37,358 bases of DNA from Candidatus Sulfotelmatobacter sp. (GTDB lineage: Bacteria > Acidobacteriota > Terriglobia > Terriglobales > Acidobacteriaceae): the NCBI GenBank assembly GCA_030041475.1, contig JASHNU010000106.1, forward strand, positions 1 through 37,358, read 5' to 3'. A program made the position numbers and the translations under genes. The notes below the pieces were generated by a model. The model was not told where the DNA came from, searched no databases, and worked only from the letters and a program-made list of their open reading frames with translations. Shown piece after piece: positions 1 through 8,493 of the stretch; position 1 is the first letter of the stretch; each line of letters opens with the position of its first letter.

Positions 1-83
1 GAAAGCCCGGCACGGCAGTGCCGGGTCGATGTCGTAAGAACACATAAGTCCCGTAGGGACGTTACATCCCTCAAGGAAGATAA
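1..83. repeat. purE leader with two short palindromes
   Basis: The 83 bases before purE hold two perfect hairpins. The first has 8-bp arms at 6-13 and 18-25 with a 4-nt loop; the second has 5-bp arms at 48-52 and 56-60 with a 3-nt loop. Both look like pieces of a dispersed palindromic repeat, not a gene-specific regulator, because there is no T-tract and no riboswitch-like fold that I can recognise. An AAGGA stretch at 74-78 lies 5 nt before the purE ATG and is a plausible ribosome binding site. Confidence 0.5.
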
Positions 84-581
84 ATGACCAAACCACTCGT
101 TTCCATCGTGATGGGCAGCGATTCCGATCTCGAAATCATGCGCGAAGCTGGCAAAGCCCTCGACGACTTCGGCATCGCCTACGAAATCGACGTGACCTCG
201 GCCCACCGCTCGCCAGACCGCACCGCCGACTTCGCGCGCAAGGCCGCCAGTCGGGGCATTCGCATCATCATCGCCGGTGCCGGCGGAGCCGCGCATCTGG
301 CCGGCGTCATCGCCGCGCACACCACCCTGCCCGTCATCGGCGTTCCCATTCCTTCAACGTCTTTGAACGGCCTGGACTCCCTGCTCGCCACCGTTCAGAT
401 GCCGGCCGGAATTCCCGTCGCGACCGTCGCCATCGGCAAGCCTGGGGCAACGAACGCCGGCATCCTCGCGGCGCAGATGATCGCGCTGGCGGATGCCTCG
501 GTCGCGAAGAAATTGGAGGGCCACAAGGAAAAGCTCGCCCGCGGCGTGGAAGAAAAGTCGAAAAAACTAAAGGGAGAGTAG
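84..581 (+). CDS. purE: N5-carboxyaminoimidazole ribonucleotide mutase PurE
   Basis: Catalyses the carboxylate shift that converts N5-CAIR to CAIR in purine synthesis (class I PurE, working with PurK), in the cytoplasm. At 165 aa it has normal family length. Visible family motifs are the N-terminal MGSDSDLE phosphate-binding loop (residues 10-17), SAHRSPDR with the catalytic His (about 39-46), [12 protein letters not shown] (about 65-76) and [13 protein letters not shown] (about 106-118). The C-terminus ends in a Lys/Glu-rich tail. The start ATG is supported by the upstream AAGGA. No purK follows: the next gene, galU, converges on it, so a partner would have to lie upstream of the window or elsewhere. 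The gene is C-rich at third positions, like its left-half neighbours. Confidence 0.96.
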   Translation: MTKPLVSIVMGSDSDLEIMREAGKALDDFGIAYEIDVTSAHRSPDRTADFARKAASRGIRIIIAGAGGAAHLAGVIAAHTTLPVIGVPIPSTSLNGLDSLLATVQMPAGIPVATVAIGKPGATNAGILAAQMIALADASVAKKLEGHKEKLARGVEEKSKKLKGE

Positions 582-605
582 CATTCAGCGGCGGTTCAGT
601 TTGGT

Positions 606-710
606 TGTCATCCTGAACAAGCGTTCTTTGCGCAGTGAAGGATCTGGGCGAGCCGCGCGAAACGCCGCGGCTTTAGCGGCGTAATTATCGCGCGTTTGGC
701 TCGCTTCCCT
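606..710 (+). repeat. dispersed palindromic repeat, family A, copy 1
   Basis: Sits between the convergent ends of purE and galU. It begins with a GTCATCCTGA motif, then GAAGGATCTGGGCGAGCCGC (637-656), an inner perfect hairpin (7-bp arms ACGCCGC/GCGGCGT, 662-682), and ends in TTGGCTCGCTTCCCT (696-710). The same ends with a different middle recur at 8624-8725 and, inverted, at 31776-31930. No coding potential is seen. It could also act as a transcription stop for the two convergent genes. Confidence 0.75.
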
Positions 711-739
711 AACTGACTCACTACCAGATTTGTTTCCCA

Positions 740-1615
740 TCACAGTTTCAGCCCCTTCAAATACTCCCGAAACGCCCCGCCCAGATCGTCGCGCTTCAGC
801 GCGAATTCCACCGTCGCCTTCAGGAATCCGAGCTTGTCGCCGGTATCGTAGCGCCGGCCCTCATAGACATAGGCGTACATTTTTTCCTGCTTCAGCAGCG
901 TCCGCATTCCATCCGTCAGCTGTAACTCCCCACCCGCGCCGGTCCCGGTCTTGGCCAGGCAATCGAAAATAGCCGGCGTCAGAATGTAGCGCCCGATGAT
1001 CGCCAGGTTCGAAGGCGCTTCCTCCGGTTTCGGCTTCTCCACCATGTTGCGAATCTCGAACAGCCGCCCGTTAAACCCATCCGCCGGATGGGCGTCGAAC
1101 ACGCCATATGACGAAATCATTCTGCCTTCGATCACCTGCGCCGCAATCACCGAGCACTGCTTCTGATTGAACACGTCCACCATCTGTTTCAGCGCCGGCA
1201 CCGGATTGTCGATGACGTCGTCCGCCAGGAGCACGGCAAACGGCTCGTTGCCGACGAGTTCGCGCGCCATCAAAACGGCATGTCCCAGGCCCAGCGCCTC
1301 TTTTTGCCGCACGTAGGCCACATGCATCATGTCGGAGATGGAGCGCACAATTTTCAGCAGATCGGTTTTGCGCCTTTCCTCGAGCATTTTCTCGAGCTCA
1401 TAGCTCACGTCGAAGTGGTCTTCGATGGCCTGCTTGCCCCGCCCCGTGATGATGATGATCTGGTCGCAGCCCGAGTTGATCGCCTCCTCCACGCCATATT
1501 GAATGATCGGCTTGTCCACCAGCGGGAGCATTTCTTTGGGCTGAGCTTTGGTGGCGGGCAGGAAGCGCGTGCCCAGTCCGGCGGCGGGAAATACGGCTTT
1601 GCGAAGTTTCATCAT
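740..1615 (-). CDS. galU: UTP--glucose-1-phosphate uridylyltransferase
   Basis: Makes UDP-glucose from UTP and glucose-1-phosphate, feeding cell-envelope and exopolysaccharide synthesis. The 291-aa protein matches the bacterial GalU length. Visible motifs are the N-terminal nucleotide-binding signature GLGTRFLPATKAQPKEM (about residues 14-30), the LGLGHAVLMA loop (about 107-116), the LADDVID metal/substrate segment (about 128-134) and the VEKPKPEEAPS segment (about 192-202). Two adjacent ATGs (1615 and 1612) could start the protein; neither has a convincing Shine-Dalgarno. The leader is occupied by an unusual tandem repeat (1625-1686). Transcribed toward purE; no operon partner is visible. 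Confidence 0.95.
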   Translation of the reverse strand: MMKLRKAVFPAAGLGTRFLPATKAQPKEMLPLVDKPIIQYGVEEAINSGCDQIIIITGRGKQAIEDHFDVSYELEKMLEERRKTDLLKIVRSISDMMHVAYVRQKEALGLGHAVLMARELVGNEPFAVLLADDVIDNPVPALKQMVDVFNQKQCSVIAAQVIEGRMISSYGVFDAHPADGFNGRLFEIRNMVEKPKPEEAPSNLAIIGRYILTPAIFDCLAKTGTGAGGELQLTDGMRTLLKQEKMYAYVYEGRRYDTGDKLGFLKATVEFALKRDDLGGAFREYLKGLKL

Positions 1616-1624
1616 GCGGTTGTT

Positions 1625-1686
1625 GGTCGTTCGTCGTTAGTCGTTAGCTCTCTGGTCGTTAGTCGTTGGTCCTTAATCGTTAGTGG
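1625..1686 (-). repeat. tandem GTCGTTAGTCGTT-type repeat in the galU leader
   Basis: The bases immediately 5' of galU (galU reads leftward) consist of imperfect tandem copies of a 7-9 nt unit, GTCGTTAGT / GTCGTTGGT on the + strand (ACTAACGAC on the galU strand), starting about 9 bp before the start codon. It is low-complexity, non-coding and lies in the presumed 5' UTR. Slippage could change unit number. No function is evident. Confidence 0.7.
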
Positions 1687-1727
1687 CCATGGGATGCCCC
1701 ATAGCCTGCCCTGAGCTTGCCGAAGGG

Positions 1728-1787
1728 TCTCGCTGGTTTTGCGAGACATGGGAAAACACACGGGAAGGGCATGGCTTAAGCCGTGCC
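1728..1787. repeat. palindromic repeat remnants between galU and the 1953 gene
   Basis: Two palindromes lie close together: arms GTCTCGC/GCGAGAC around a 7-nt loop (1728-1748), and a 20-bp near-perfect palindrome GGCATGGCTTAAGCCGTGCC (1768-1787). Just upstream is CCTGCCCTGAGCTTGCCGAAGGG, related to the CCTGCCCTGAG motif at about 10,713 and 11,284. The rest of the 1616-1952 gap shows no gene. Confidence 0.55.
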
Positions 1788-1874
1788 GTATAGCTCCTGT
1801 ATTTGATTCTGGGCTTCGGCCCCTGAGGCCTTCGATTCATACGTTAATCTCATCGCGCCGCCCAATTGTAACTG

Positions 1875-1917
1875 GTCGGGTCAGCGGCTAGCGAACCCGA
1901 CGATACGGCGCTAGAAT
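1875..1917 (+). promoter_or_regulatory. inverted repeat and -10-like box before the small membrane protein
   Basis: A perfect 7-bp inverted repeat (GTCGGGT at 1875-1881 and ACCCGAC at 1895-1901, 13-nt spacer) lies just upstream of TAGAAT (1912-1917), a -10-like hexamer about 36 bp before the start codon at 1953. I do not see a good -35. The repeat lies where an operator would be placed, but a hairpin remnant of a dispersed repeat is equally possible. Confidence 0.3.
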
Positions 1918-1952
1918 GTCTCAACGCACTCTTAGGGACAACGGAGTCGCAC

Positions 1953-2264
1953 ATGAAGGAAATCGCATATCGATCAGTGCGCGGGGGATATTTTGGGGCG
2001 GTGACGCTCATGGGGATCCTGGCATTTCTGAGGGTCGCGATCATGATCAAGCATGCTGCAACGTGGCTCGATTGGCTTGACATCGCGACCATGGCCTTGG
2101 CCGTCATCCTTATCTACGTCTCGTTTTTTCGTCACTCAAGAGCACTGGATCGGCTAAGCACCAATTTTGAAAATAAAGCTCTGCTAAACCTCTCGGCGTA
2201 CGCCTACTTTATGGCATTCTTTGCGTACCTGCTGCTCTTCGTAGCTGCACACGCCCTTCACTGA
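1953..2264 (+). CDS. small membrane protein, unknown function
   Basis: A 103-aa protein with about three predicted transmembrane helices: GYFGAVTLMGILAFLRVAIM (about residues 12-31), ATMALAVILIYVSFF (about 45-59) and AYFMAFFAYLLLFVAAHAL (about 84-102). I do not recognise a family. The ATG is supported by GGAG 6 nt upstream. Its stop codon overlaps the end of the convergent mfd gene by 7 bp. It is less G+C-biased than mfd and has no operon partner. A genuine gene is likely because of the ribosome binding site and the clean helical pattern, but homologues would be needed to confirm it. Confidence 0.65.
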   Translation: MKEIAYRSVRGGYFGAVTLMGILAFLRVAIMIKHAATWLDWLDIATMALAVILIYVSFFRHSRALDRLSTNFENKALLNLSAYAYFMAFFAYLLLFVAAHALH

Positions 2265-5200
2265 GGTTCGCCCGCACTCGCGCCCGATCCCACTTCTGAT
2301 GCCGCGCCCTCACTGGCCAGTTGCTCCAAAACCGTGCGCAGCGCCCGCAGCACCTCATCTGCCGACGTTGCTTTCAAAGCAAATTTCAGCATTCCATCCG
2401 GCGTGAACTGCGCTCCGCGCTGCGCCGAGACGAACCGCGCCAGCTGCTCGGGATCGACCGCCGCATTCTGCCGGAACTTCAGCGTCACCGCGTCGCGCTT
2501 GCGCTCGATGGCATTCACACCTACGCGCATGCACAACAACTTCAGCGATGCATAATCCAGCAGATTCTTCACCGCCTGCGGCGGCGCCCCATACCGGTCT
2601 TTTATCTCAACCTCGACATCCTCCAGCGCGGATTCTCTTTCTACCCCCGCCACGCGCTTGTACATGCGCAGCCGCTGATTTTCTTCCGGAATGTATTCCG
2701 CCGGAATTCGTATGTTCAGTCCCAGGTTCAGCTGCGTCTCGGCTTCTTCCGGCGCGGCCTCGCCATTCATCTCTCGCACGGCCCGATCAAGCATCTGCGT
2801 GTACAACTCGAATCCGACCGCTTCGATGTGCCCGCTCTGCTCGCCACCCAGCAGATTGCCCGCGCCGCGCAACTCCAGGTCGAGCGCGGCAATCTTGAAT
2901 CCCGCGCCCAGATCGGAAAATTCCTTCAACGCGGCGAGCCGCCGTCGCGCAAGCGGCGTCAACTCCACTTCCCTCGGCACCAGGAGATACGCATACGCCC
3001 GCCGATTCGACCGCCCCACTCGCCCGCGCAACTGATATAGCTCCGACAATCCCAGCCGGTCGGCGCGGTTGATCAGGATCGTGTTGCACAGCGGAATGTC
3101 GAGGCCGTTTTCAATGATCGTGGTCGCGACCAGAATGTCAGCCTCGTGATGCATGAATTGCAGCATCACTTTTTCCAGTTCGGTTTCCGACATCTGCCCG
3201 TGGCCCACAATAATCCGCGCCTTCGGCGCCAGTTCCTGCAGCTTGGCCGCAATCTCCCAGATGCTCTCCACGCGGTTGTGCACGAAATAGACCTGTCCGC
3301 CGCGCTCCAATTCCTGCTCGATCGCTGACTGAATGAGCTTGTCGTCCCAGCTCGCAACGAGTGTCTGAATAGCCATGCGATCTTTCGGCGGCGTCTCGAT
3401 CACGCTCATGTCGCGCAGTCCGACCAGCGACATGTGCAGCGTCCGCGGAATCGGTGTCGCCGACATGGTCAGCACATCGACCTGCTTGCGCATCTGCTTG
3501 ATGCGCTCTTTGTGGCGCACGCCGAAGCGCTGCTCTTCGTCGACGATCAGCAGCCCCAGATCGGCAAACTTCAAGTCCTTCGACAGCAGCCGGTGCGTTC
3601 CGATCAGAACATCGATCTTCCCCGCATCCAGCTTCTCAAGAATTTCCTTCTGCTGCCTGGGATTCCGGAACCGGCTGATCATTTCAATCGTCACTGGGAA
3701 CGGCCCGAAGCGCTGCTTGAACGTCTCATAGTGCTGAAACGCCAGAACCGTGGTCGGCGCCAGCACCGCCACCTGCTTGTTGTCGCTTACCGCCTTGAAC
3801 GCCGCCCGCATCGCCACTTCCGTCTTGCCGTAGCCCACGTCGCCGCACAGCAGGCGATCCATCGGCTGCGACGATTCCATGTCGCGCATCACGTCCGTGA
3901 TCGCCTGCGCCTGATCTTCCGTCTCGCTGAACTCAAACGCGTCCTCGAACTCGCGGATAAATTCATTCCCCGGAAGAAACGCATGCCCCTCGGCCATTTT
4001 GCGCGCGGCATAAAGTTTCAACAGTTCATCGGCCATGTCTTTCATGGCCTTGCGCACGCGTGCCTTCGTCTTCGCCCAGGCTTGCGTGCCCAGATGGCTG
4101 AGCGCCGGCTTCGCCCCTTCCGACGACCGGTATTTCTGGATCAGATCCAGCCGCGTCAGCGGCACATACAGCCGCGCCGCCTCGGCATACTCCAGCAACA
4201 TAAACTCCGCATTGCCGTCGCCCTGATTGATCTCCTTCAGCCCCTGATACTGCCCAATGCCGTGCTCCACGTGCACCACGTAGTCGCCCACTTGCAGATC
4301 GCGAAAGTCCGAGAGAAACGCCGACACTTTCGACTTCTGCCGCTGCGGCCGCGAACTCACCGTGTCCGATTCATCAAACAGATCGCGCGCCCCGAAAATC
4401 GCCAGGTGCGCATCGGGCAGCATCACGCCGTCCGGCAGGTAGGCTTTGGCGAGAGTCGTGGTCAGCACTTCGCCGGCAAAATAGCTCGTTTCGTCCGCAT
4501 AGCTTTCCCCGCCGCGCGTGCGGCTTCCCAGCCGGAAGCTCACGTTGTATTCCGTGAAAATATCCGCCAGCCGCTCCACTTCGCCCGTGTTCGGCACGGC
4601 AAACATCACTTGATTCCCCTCGCGCGTCAGTTTCTGGACCTCTTCCAGCATCGACGGAACCGCGCCATGGAAGCGCGGAGTCGGCTGCGTCAGAAACGTC
4701 ACCACCGCATCGCCATCTTCGGCCCGCGTGATGCCCAGATGCTCCACATCCGCTCCGGTCAGCGACATCACTTTCTTCCACCACGCCTCCGGCGGCGAAT
4801 ACAAATCCTCCGGCCGCACCAGATTACCCACGCCGCTGCGCTCGTGCGCCTCCGCCACGCGCGTCCAGAAGCGGTCAAACTCCTGCCGCAACATTTCTGG
4901 CTCATCCAGCAGCACCGCCGCCCGCGGCATCAGATCAAACACCAGCCGGTCTGCTCCCGCCACAGGCGCGTAAAACTCCCACCCTGGAAACACCGTCACT
5001 CCGCCCGCGCGCACCGCCGCCTCAACAATCTCCTCGGAAGACCCGGCAATCCGCTTTCCCGACAGCCGCGTGTGAATCGCCCCCAGCAGATGATCGCTGA
5101 CCGGCGTCTCCGTCAAGGGCAGCAGCAGCGCCTCGTCCATCGGGTTCGACGACCGCTGCGACTCCGGATCGAATCGCCGGATCGAATCGACCTCGTCGCC

Positions 5201-5824
5201 AAAAAACTCCATGCGCACCGGCCGCTCCGCCTCGGGCGAGTACACATCCAGGATTCCTCCCCGCAGCGCGTACTGCCCCGGCATTTCCACCACGTCAGCC
5301 GGCGCGTAGCCCACCGTGTTCAAATGCCCGAGCAGCGCCTCCACGTCAAACGACTCGCCCCGCCGCACCACCCGCGCCAAATCTGTGTAATACTCCGCCG
5401 AGCGCTGCAGAATCGCCGTCGCTGCAATCGGAGACACCACAATCTCCGCCTTCCCCGTGGCAATCTTCCACAAGGCGGTAGCCCGTTCTTCCTGCAGCTC
5501 AGGATGTGGCGACAAATTCTGGAAAGGGAGTACGTCGCGCGCCGGCAACGCGACCACCCCTTCGGGATCGCACGCCGCCGTCAGCTCTGCAAACCCGCGC
5601 AGCACCGGCACGAACTCTTCCACCGCGCGGTTGTCGTTGACCACCACCACCAGCGGCCGCTCCGCCGCCCGCCGCAACAGCACCAGCAGCAAGGCCTTCG
5701 CCGTCGGCGTCACTCCGGAGACACGAATCCGCCCCGTGCCCTCTTTCAGGTGGGAGGCAACACGCGTAAAGCCAGGAAGCATTTCCACGTCCGCGAAGAG
5801 TTCGCGGACGAAGGGAAGAAGCAT
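2258..5824 (-). CDS. mfd: transcription-repair coupling factor Mfd
   Basis: A DNA translocase that removes RNA polymerase stalled at lesions and recruits UvrAB. The protein is 1188 aa, normal for Mfd. In order it has the UvrB-like N-terminal module, the CarD-like RNA-polymerase-interacting domain (GDYVVHVEHGIGQYQGL, roughly residues 510-530), RecG-like helicase motifs with Walker A CGDVGYGKTEVAMR (about 660), DEEQRFGVRHKE (about 760) and SATPIPRTLHMSL (about 790), motif VI QLRGRVGRSNRRAYAYL, and the UvrA-binding-type C-terminal domain. I chose ATG 5824 (MLLPFVRELFADVE), which matches usual Mfd N-termini; a TTG at 5896 would add 24 residues unlike the family. The stop overlaps the small membrane gene by 7 bp. 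Upstream on the same strand are two methyltransferases, 90 bp away. Confidence 0.97.
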   Translation of the reverse strand: MLLPFVRELFADVEMLPGFTRVASHLKEGTGRIRVSGVTPTAKALLLVLLRRAAERPLVVVVNDNRAVEEFVPVLRGFAELTAACDPEGVVALPARDVLPFQNLSPHPELQEERATALWKIATGKAEIVVSPIAATAILQRSAEYYTDLARVVRRGESFDVEALLGHLNTVGYAPADVVEMPGQYALRGGILDVYSPEAERPVRMEFFGDEVDSIRRFDPESQRSSNPMDEALLLPLTETPVSDHLLGAIHTRLSGKRIAGSSEEIVEAAVRAGGVTVFPGWEFYAPVAGADRLVFDLMPRAAVLLDEPEMLRQEFDRFWTRVAEAHERSGVGNLVRPEDLYSPPEAWWKKVMSLTGADVEHLGITRAEDGDAVVTFLTQPTPRFHGAVPSMLEEVQKLTREGNQVMFAVPNTGEVERLADIFTEYNVSFRLGSRTRGGESYADETSYFAGEVLTTTLAKAYLPDGVMLPDAHLAIFGARDLFDESDTVSSRPQRQKSKVSAFLSDFRDLQVGDYVVHVEHGIGQYQGLKEINQGDGNAEFMLLEYAEAARLYVPLTRLDLIQKYRSSEGAKPALSHLGTQAWAKTKARVRKAMKDMADELLKLYAARKMAEGHAFLPGNEFIREFEDAFEFSETEDQAQAITDVMRDMESSQPMDRLLCGDVGYGKTEVAMRAAFKAVSDNKQVAVLAPTTVLAFQHYETFKQRFGPFPVTIEMISRFRNPRQQKEILEKLDAGKIDVLIGTHRLLSKDLKFADLGLLIVDEEQRFGVRHKERIKQMRKQVDVLTMSATPIPRTLHMSLVGLRDMSVIETPPKDRMAIQTLVASWDDKLIQSAIEQELERGGQVYFVHNRVESIWEIAAKLQELAPKARIIVGHGQMSETELEKVMLQFMHHEADILVATTIIENGLDIPLCNTILINRADRLGLSELYQLRGRVGRSNRRAYAYLLVPREVELTPLARRRLAALKEFSDLGAGFKIAALDLELRGAGNLLGGEQSGHIEAVGFELYTQMLDRAVREMNGEAAPEEAETQLNLGLNIRIPAEYIPEENQRLRMYKRVAGVERESALEDVEVEIKDRYGAPPQAVKNLLDYASLKLLCMRVGVNAIERKRDAVTLKFRQNAAVDPEQLARFVSAQRGAQFTPDGMLKFALKATSADEVLRALRTVLEQLASEGAASEVGSGASAGEPQ

Positions 5825-5914
5825 GCCCTTCGATTCTAGCAGGATTGCTGAATGGCAGATTCTAGGATTCTGAGGGCAATTGCGGTCTTGTACCAACCAT
5901 GGTGAACCGCAGGT

Positions 5915-6604
5915 CTAGCGCGGCGACTCGGCAAGTATCAGGTACTCACGCCCGTGGGACTGGATCAGGCGGTATTTTATGAACGCCACGTCGATCATCC
6001 GCAAAATATTCCTTTCCAGCTCTTGATCTATTCTGTCGTTGTAACTGAGAAGACGGATAATACGCCCGTAGAAGAAGGCAACCGCCTTCCCAACTCGGCC
6101 GGATGGGATCGAAAGTACCCCGCCGAGTTTTGGAGGAAAGTAGCCAACCAAGAAGACGCCGCCCGGGCGAAGCACTCGGCGGACCTCGTCCAGAACCCGC
6201 TGAGGTTCGGGGAAGTGACGCCACGCGCCCATGCAGGTAACCACATCGAAGCAACAGGGGCTGAATGGAAGTGCAGCCGCATCAGATTGGATGAGTCGAA
6301 TGGTTCTAGTGGTCGGGTTCAGACGGCGGAGTGATTCAAAAGAAAAATCCAACCCTATAACGCAGAACCCTTCCTCGTCCAGCCGACGGCTGAGAGCGCC
6401 CGTCCCGCAAGCCATGTCGAGAACCTTGATGCCGCACTCAGCGCCAAAGTGTTCTCTGACGGCAGCTGCCATCTTTCGAATGTGTGGCAAATGATCTGTG
6501 AACACTAATTCATAGAAGGGAGAAACCCGATCATAGAAAACTTGCGTGGAGCGCGAAGTTGCGGTAATAACGGCCAATTTCAGCAGCAGGCGTAGGCTAC
6601 GCAT
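5915..6604 (-). CDS. class I SAM-dependent methyltransferase (1)
   Basis: A UbiE/Methyltransf_11-type enzyme of 229 aa. Motif I is VLDMACGTGALSRRL (about residues 61-75), the acidic end of beta-2 is IGLDFS (about 83-88), the post-motif segment is SDAAALPFSPCCFDVVTCMG (about 106-125) and motif III is VLRPGGVFLVGYFPP (about 143-157). The substrate is not predictable. The start ATG overlaps the stop of the upstream methyltransferase in an 8-bp ATGCGTAG overlap, so the two are probably translationally coupled. Both are A+T-richer and lack the strong C-bias of the + strand seen in mfd and the neighbouring hydrolase, which suggests acquisition as a unit. Confidence 0.85.
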   Translation of the reverse strand: MRSLRLLLKLAVITATSRSTQVFYDRVSPFYELVFTDHLPHIRKMAAAVREHFGAECGIKVLDMACGTGALSRRLDEEGFCVIGLDFSFESLRRLNPTTRTIRLIQSDAAALPFSPCCFDVVTCMGAWRHFPEPQRVLDEVRRVLRPGGVFLVGYFPPKLGGVLSIPSGRVGKAVAFFYGRIIRLLSYNDRIDQELERNILRMIDVAFIKYRLIQSHGREYLILAESPR

Positions 6605-7412
6605 GACGTTTCCCGACGTAGTAGATGCGAACCGGGAAGAGAGATACGTGGCTCACCTTTGTGTACTCGATGCTCAATGACGGCGCGAGTTTCAGATACT
6701 TGCTCAGGGCAATCGGTCGGCAGTGAGGTGCGTAGCCCGCAAACAGAAATTTCCAGATACCGTTCCATCTGCCTCGGTGGTATCCCAGGCAGTAGAGTTC
6801 GTTTGTGACACGGCACAGAAACCGCGCCGGCCAAGGCATGTCGCCCAGTTCCGTAGTCATGGTTATCAAAATGGCATGGCCATCCGGAGCCAGGACGCGC
6901 TCCATCTCCTTCACGGTCGAGTCAATCTCCTCGTCATTCAACAGATCGAACAAATAACTTGAGACGTAGAGGTCGAAAGTCCCATCGGAGTAAGGAAGAC
7001 GCCTGCAATCGCTTCTCACGAAGAGAAGGGCGGAGGAGAGAAGATCCTTCTTCGTTAAATAGTTCTTGGCCGAGAAAATCATTTGGGGCGAAAGATCAAC
7101 CGCGCTGATTGTTCTTGCATTCTTGGCCCCCTTTACCAACTGGGCTAGGAAATACCCGGTCCCAACGCCCGCTTCCAGGACGTTTGTTGTTCTCTCCAGC
7201 ACGGGACCGCGTAGTGCGGCCCTGTTCGACCAGCGTTCGTGAAAACCCATGATCCAGTCGTAGAAGGGATACGGATTGGGAATAACCTTCAAGAATTTAA
7301 GCGGCCGGCTGATCGTCTCGAATTGATTAGCGACCGCGACGGATGAGCCATACCAGACAGGGACTTGGCGGTATCCGAAGCCGCGGAAATAGTGTCGAAT
7401 CGCTTGCCACAT
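6597..7412 (-). CDS. class I SAM-dependent methyltransferase (2)
   Basis: A 271-aa class I methyltransferase. The SAM-binding glycine loop is NVLEAGVGTGYFLAQLV (about residues 77-93), with AVDLSPQMI following (about 104-112), then RSDCRRLPYSDGTFDLYVSS (about 132-151) and ERVLAPDGHAILITM (about 170-184). The N-terminal 70 residues are aromatic-rich (YPFYDWIMGFHERW), as in small-molecule or lipid/quinone methyltransferases. It lies 19 bp downstream of the DDAH-like hydrolase and overlaps the next methyltransferase by 8 bp, so the three probably form one transcript. Base composition resembles methyltransferase 1 more than the hydrolase. Substrate unknown. Confidence 0.83.
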   Translation of the reverse strand: MWQAIRHYFRGFGYRQVPVWYGSSVAVANQFETISRPLKFLKVIPNPYPFYDWIMGFHERWSNRAALRGPVLERTTNVLEAGVGTGYFLAQLVKGAKNARTISAVDLSPQMIFSAKNYLTKKDLLSSALLFVRSDCRRLPYSDGTFDLYVSSYLFDLLNDEEIDSTVKEMERVLAPDGHAILITMTTELGDMPWPARFLCRVTNELYCLGYHRGRWNGIWKFLFAGYAPHCRPIALSKYLKLAPSLSIEYTKVSHVSLFPVRIYYVGKRHA

Positions 7413-7431
7413 TTAGGTTCCAGGAAATTAC

Positions 7432-8421
7432 TCACTCCGTCACCAGCGGACGCGTCAGGCACGTCGGGCCGCCACTGCCGTTGATGCAAATCTCGCTCCC
7501 CGCAAACGTTCTCACATCGAACCCGGCCCGCCGCAGCCGCTCATTCGTCCTCTGATTCTCTTCGATCGCCAGCAATCGCCCGCCGCCGAGAGCGAGCACA
7601 TTGCAGGCCAGCGTCTGCCGCTCCGCCGCGTCAATCTCGATAAACCCATACCCGCGCGCCTTTAGCAGCTCGATCGTCTCGACTGCCAGCCACGCCGAGT
7701 CCACCAGCGCCGTCTGCGCATCGAGCAGGCTTATGAGCGACATCAGATGCAAACACTCCCCCGGCCCCGCGCCATGCGGCAGCGGCGCCGCAATCACCTC
7801 CACGCCCTTCGGCGCGAGCAGCGCCCGCATCTGCTCAATCCCCGCCGCATTCGTACGATACCCGCGCCCGACGAGCAGCGTCTTCGCGTCTACCCACAAC
7901 ATATCTCCGGCCTCCGTCGTCCCCGGCGCCATAATCGCGCCCAGAATCGGAGTGCCCATCCGCCGGAACAACAATTCCTGGCTTCTGCTCTCCACAACGC
8001 GATTCGCCTTCCCCGGCCGCATCACGATCACACCAAAGTCCGTCGCCAGCGACGCATCGTGCGCGTACACCGCATCCAGCGTGAGCTCGCCCAGCGTAAG
8101 TTCGTCCAGAGGAAGCTCATCTCCCGCGAGATCAGCGCCAGATTCCGCACGAAGCCCCGCACGTAGCCCCGCCACAAGCTCCACTACCTCAGCTCCCGCC
8201 GCCCTCAGTTCGCGACATAGCGCCTCATGTTCCGCCTGCGCCTTCGCCGCATCCGGAGCATGCCGGAACCCGAGCTCCCGCCAGCGCGCCGCGCGCTCCG
8301 CCCGATCCCACCCCGCGCCTCGCGGAGAACACACCAGCACCCGCCGCAGCACGCCCACCATGCTGTGCCCATTCAACGCAGATTGATTCTTTGGAAACCT
8401 CGCCTCGGAAACCGCCGACAC
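7432..8421 (-). CDS. DDAH / arginine-deiminase-fold amidinohydrolase
   Basis: A guanidino-group-modifying enzyme of the dimethylarginine dimethylaminohydrolase / amidinotransferase superfamily; DDAH converts methylarginines to citrulline plus methylamines. In this 329-aa protein I see the substrate-side segment VYAHDASL (about residues 118-125), TTEAGDMLWVD with the catalytic acidic residue (about 168-178; EGGD is more usual), GRGYRTN (about 185-191), the catalytic His in CLHLMS (His225) and the catalytic Cys in GGPTCLTRPL (Cys321). The GTG at 8421 has GGGGAG 6 nt upstream; ATG at 8361 (residue 21) is the alternative start. An acidic tandem stretch ELPLDELTLGELTLD (about 102-116) looks like a short internal duplication. 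Two methyltransferase genes follow. The substrate (methylarginine, arginine or another guanidine) cannot be read from the sequence. Confidence 0.82.
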   Translation of the reverse strand: MSAVSEARFPKNQSALNGHSMVGVLRRVLVCSPRGAGWDRAERAARWRELGFRHAPDAAKAQAEHEALCRELRAAGAEVVELVAGLRAGLRAESGADLAGDELPLDELTLGELTLDAVYAHDASLATDFGVIVMRPGKANRVVESRSQELLFRRMGTPILGAIMAPGTTEAGDMLWVDAKTLLVGRGYRTNAAGIEQMRALLAPKGVEVIAAPLPHGAGPGECLHLMSLISLLDAQTALVDSAWLAVETIELLKARGYGFIEIDAAERQTLACNVLALGGGRLLAIEENQRTNERLRRAGFDVRTFAGSEICINGSGGPTCLTRPLVTE

Positions 8422-8493
8422 GCCGCGCTCCCCGGCCGTTCCGGCCGCGGAACGATTCTAGCAGCGACCCTGCACAACACGGCGCTCTGTGTT

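Noticed and set aside
3434-5839. An 801-codon open frame on the + strand
   Set aside because: It lies fully antisense to mfd, is dominated by His/Arg/Gln-rich low-complexity sequence and has no domain; it is the usual stop-poor shadow of a GC-rich gene.
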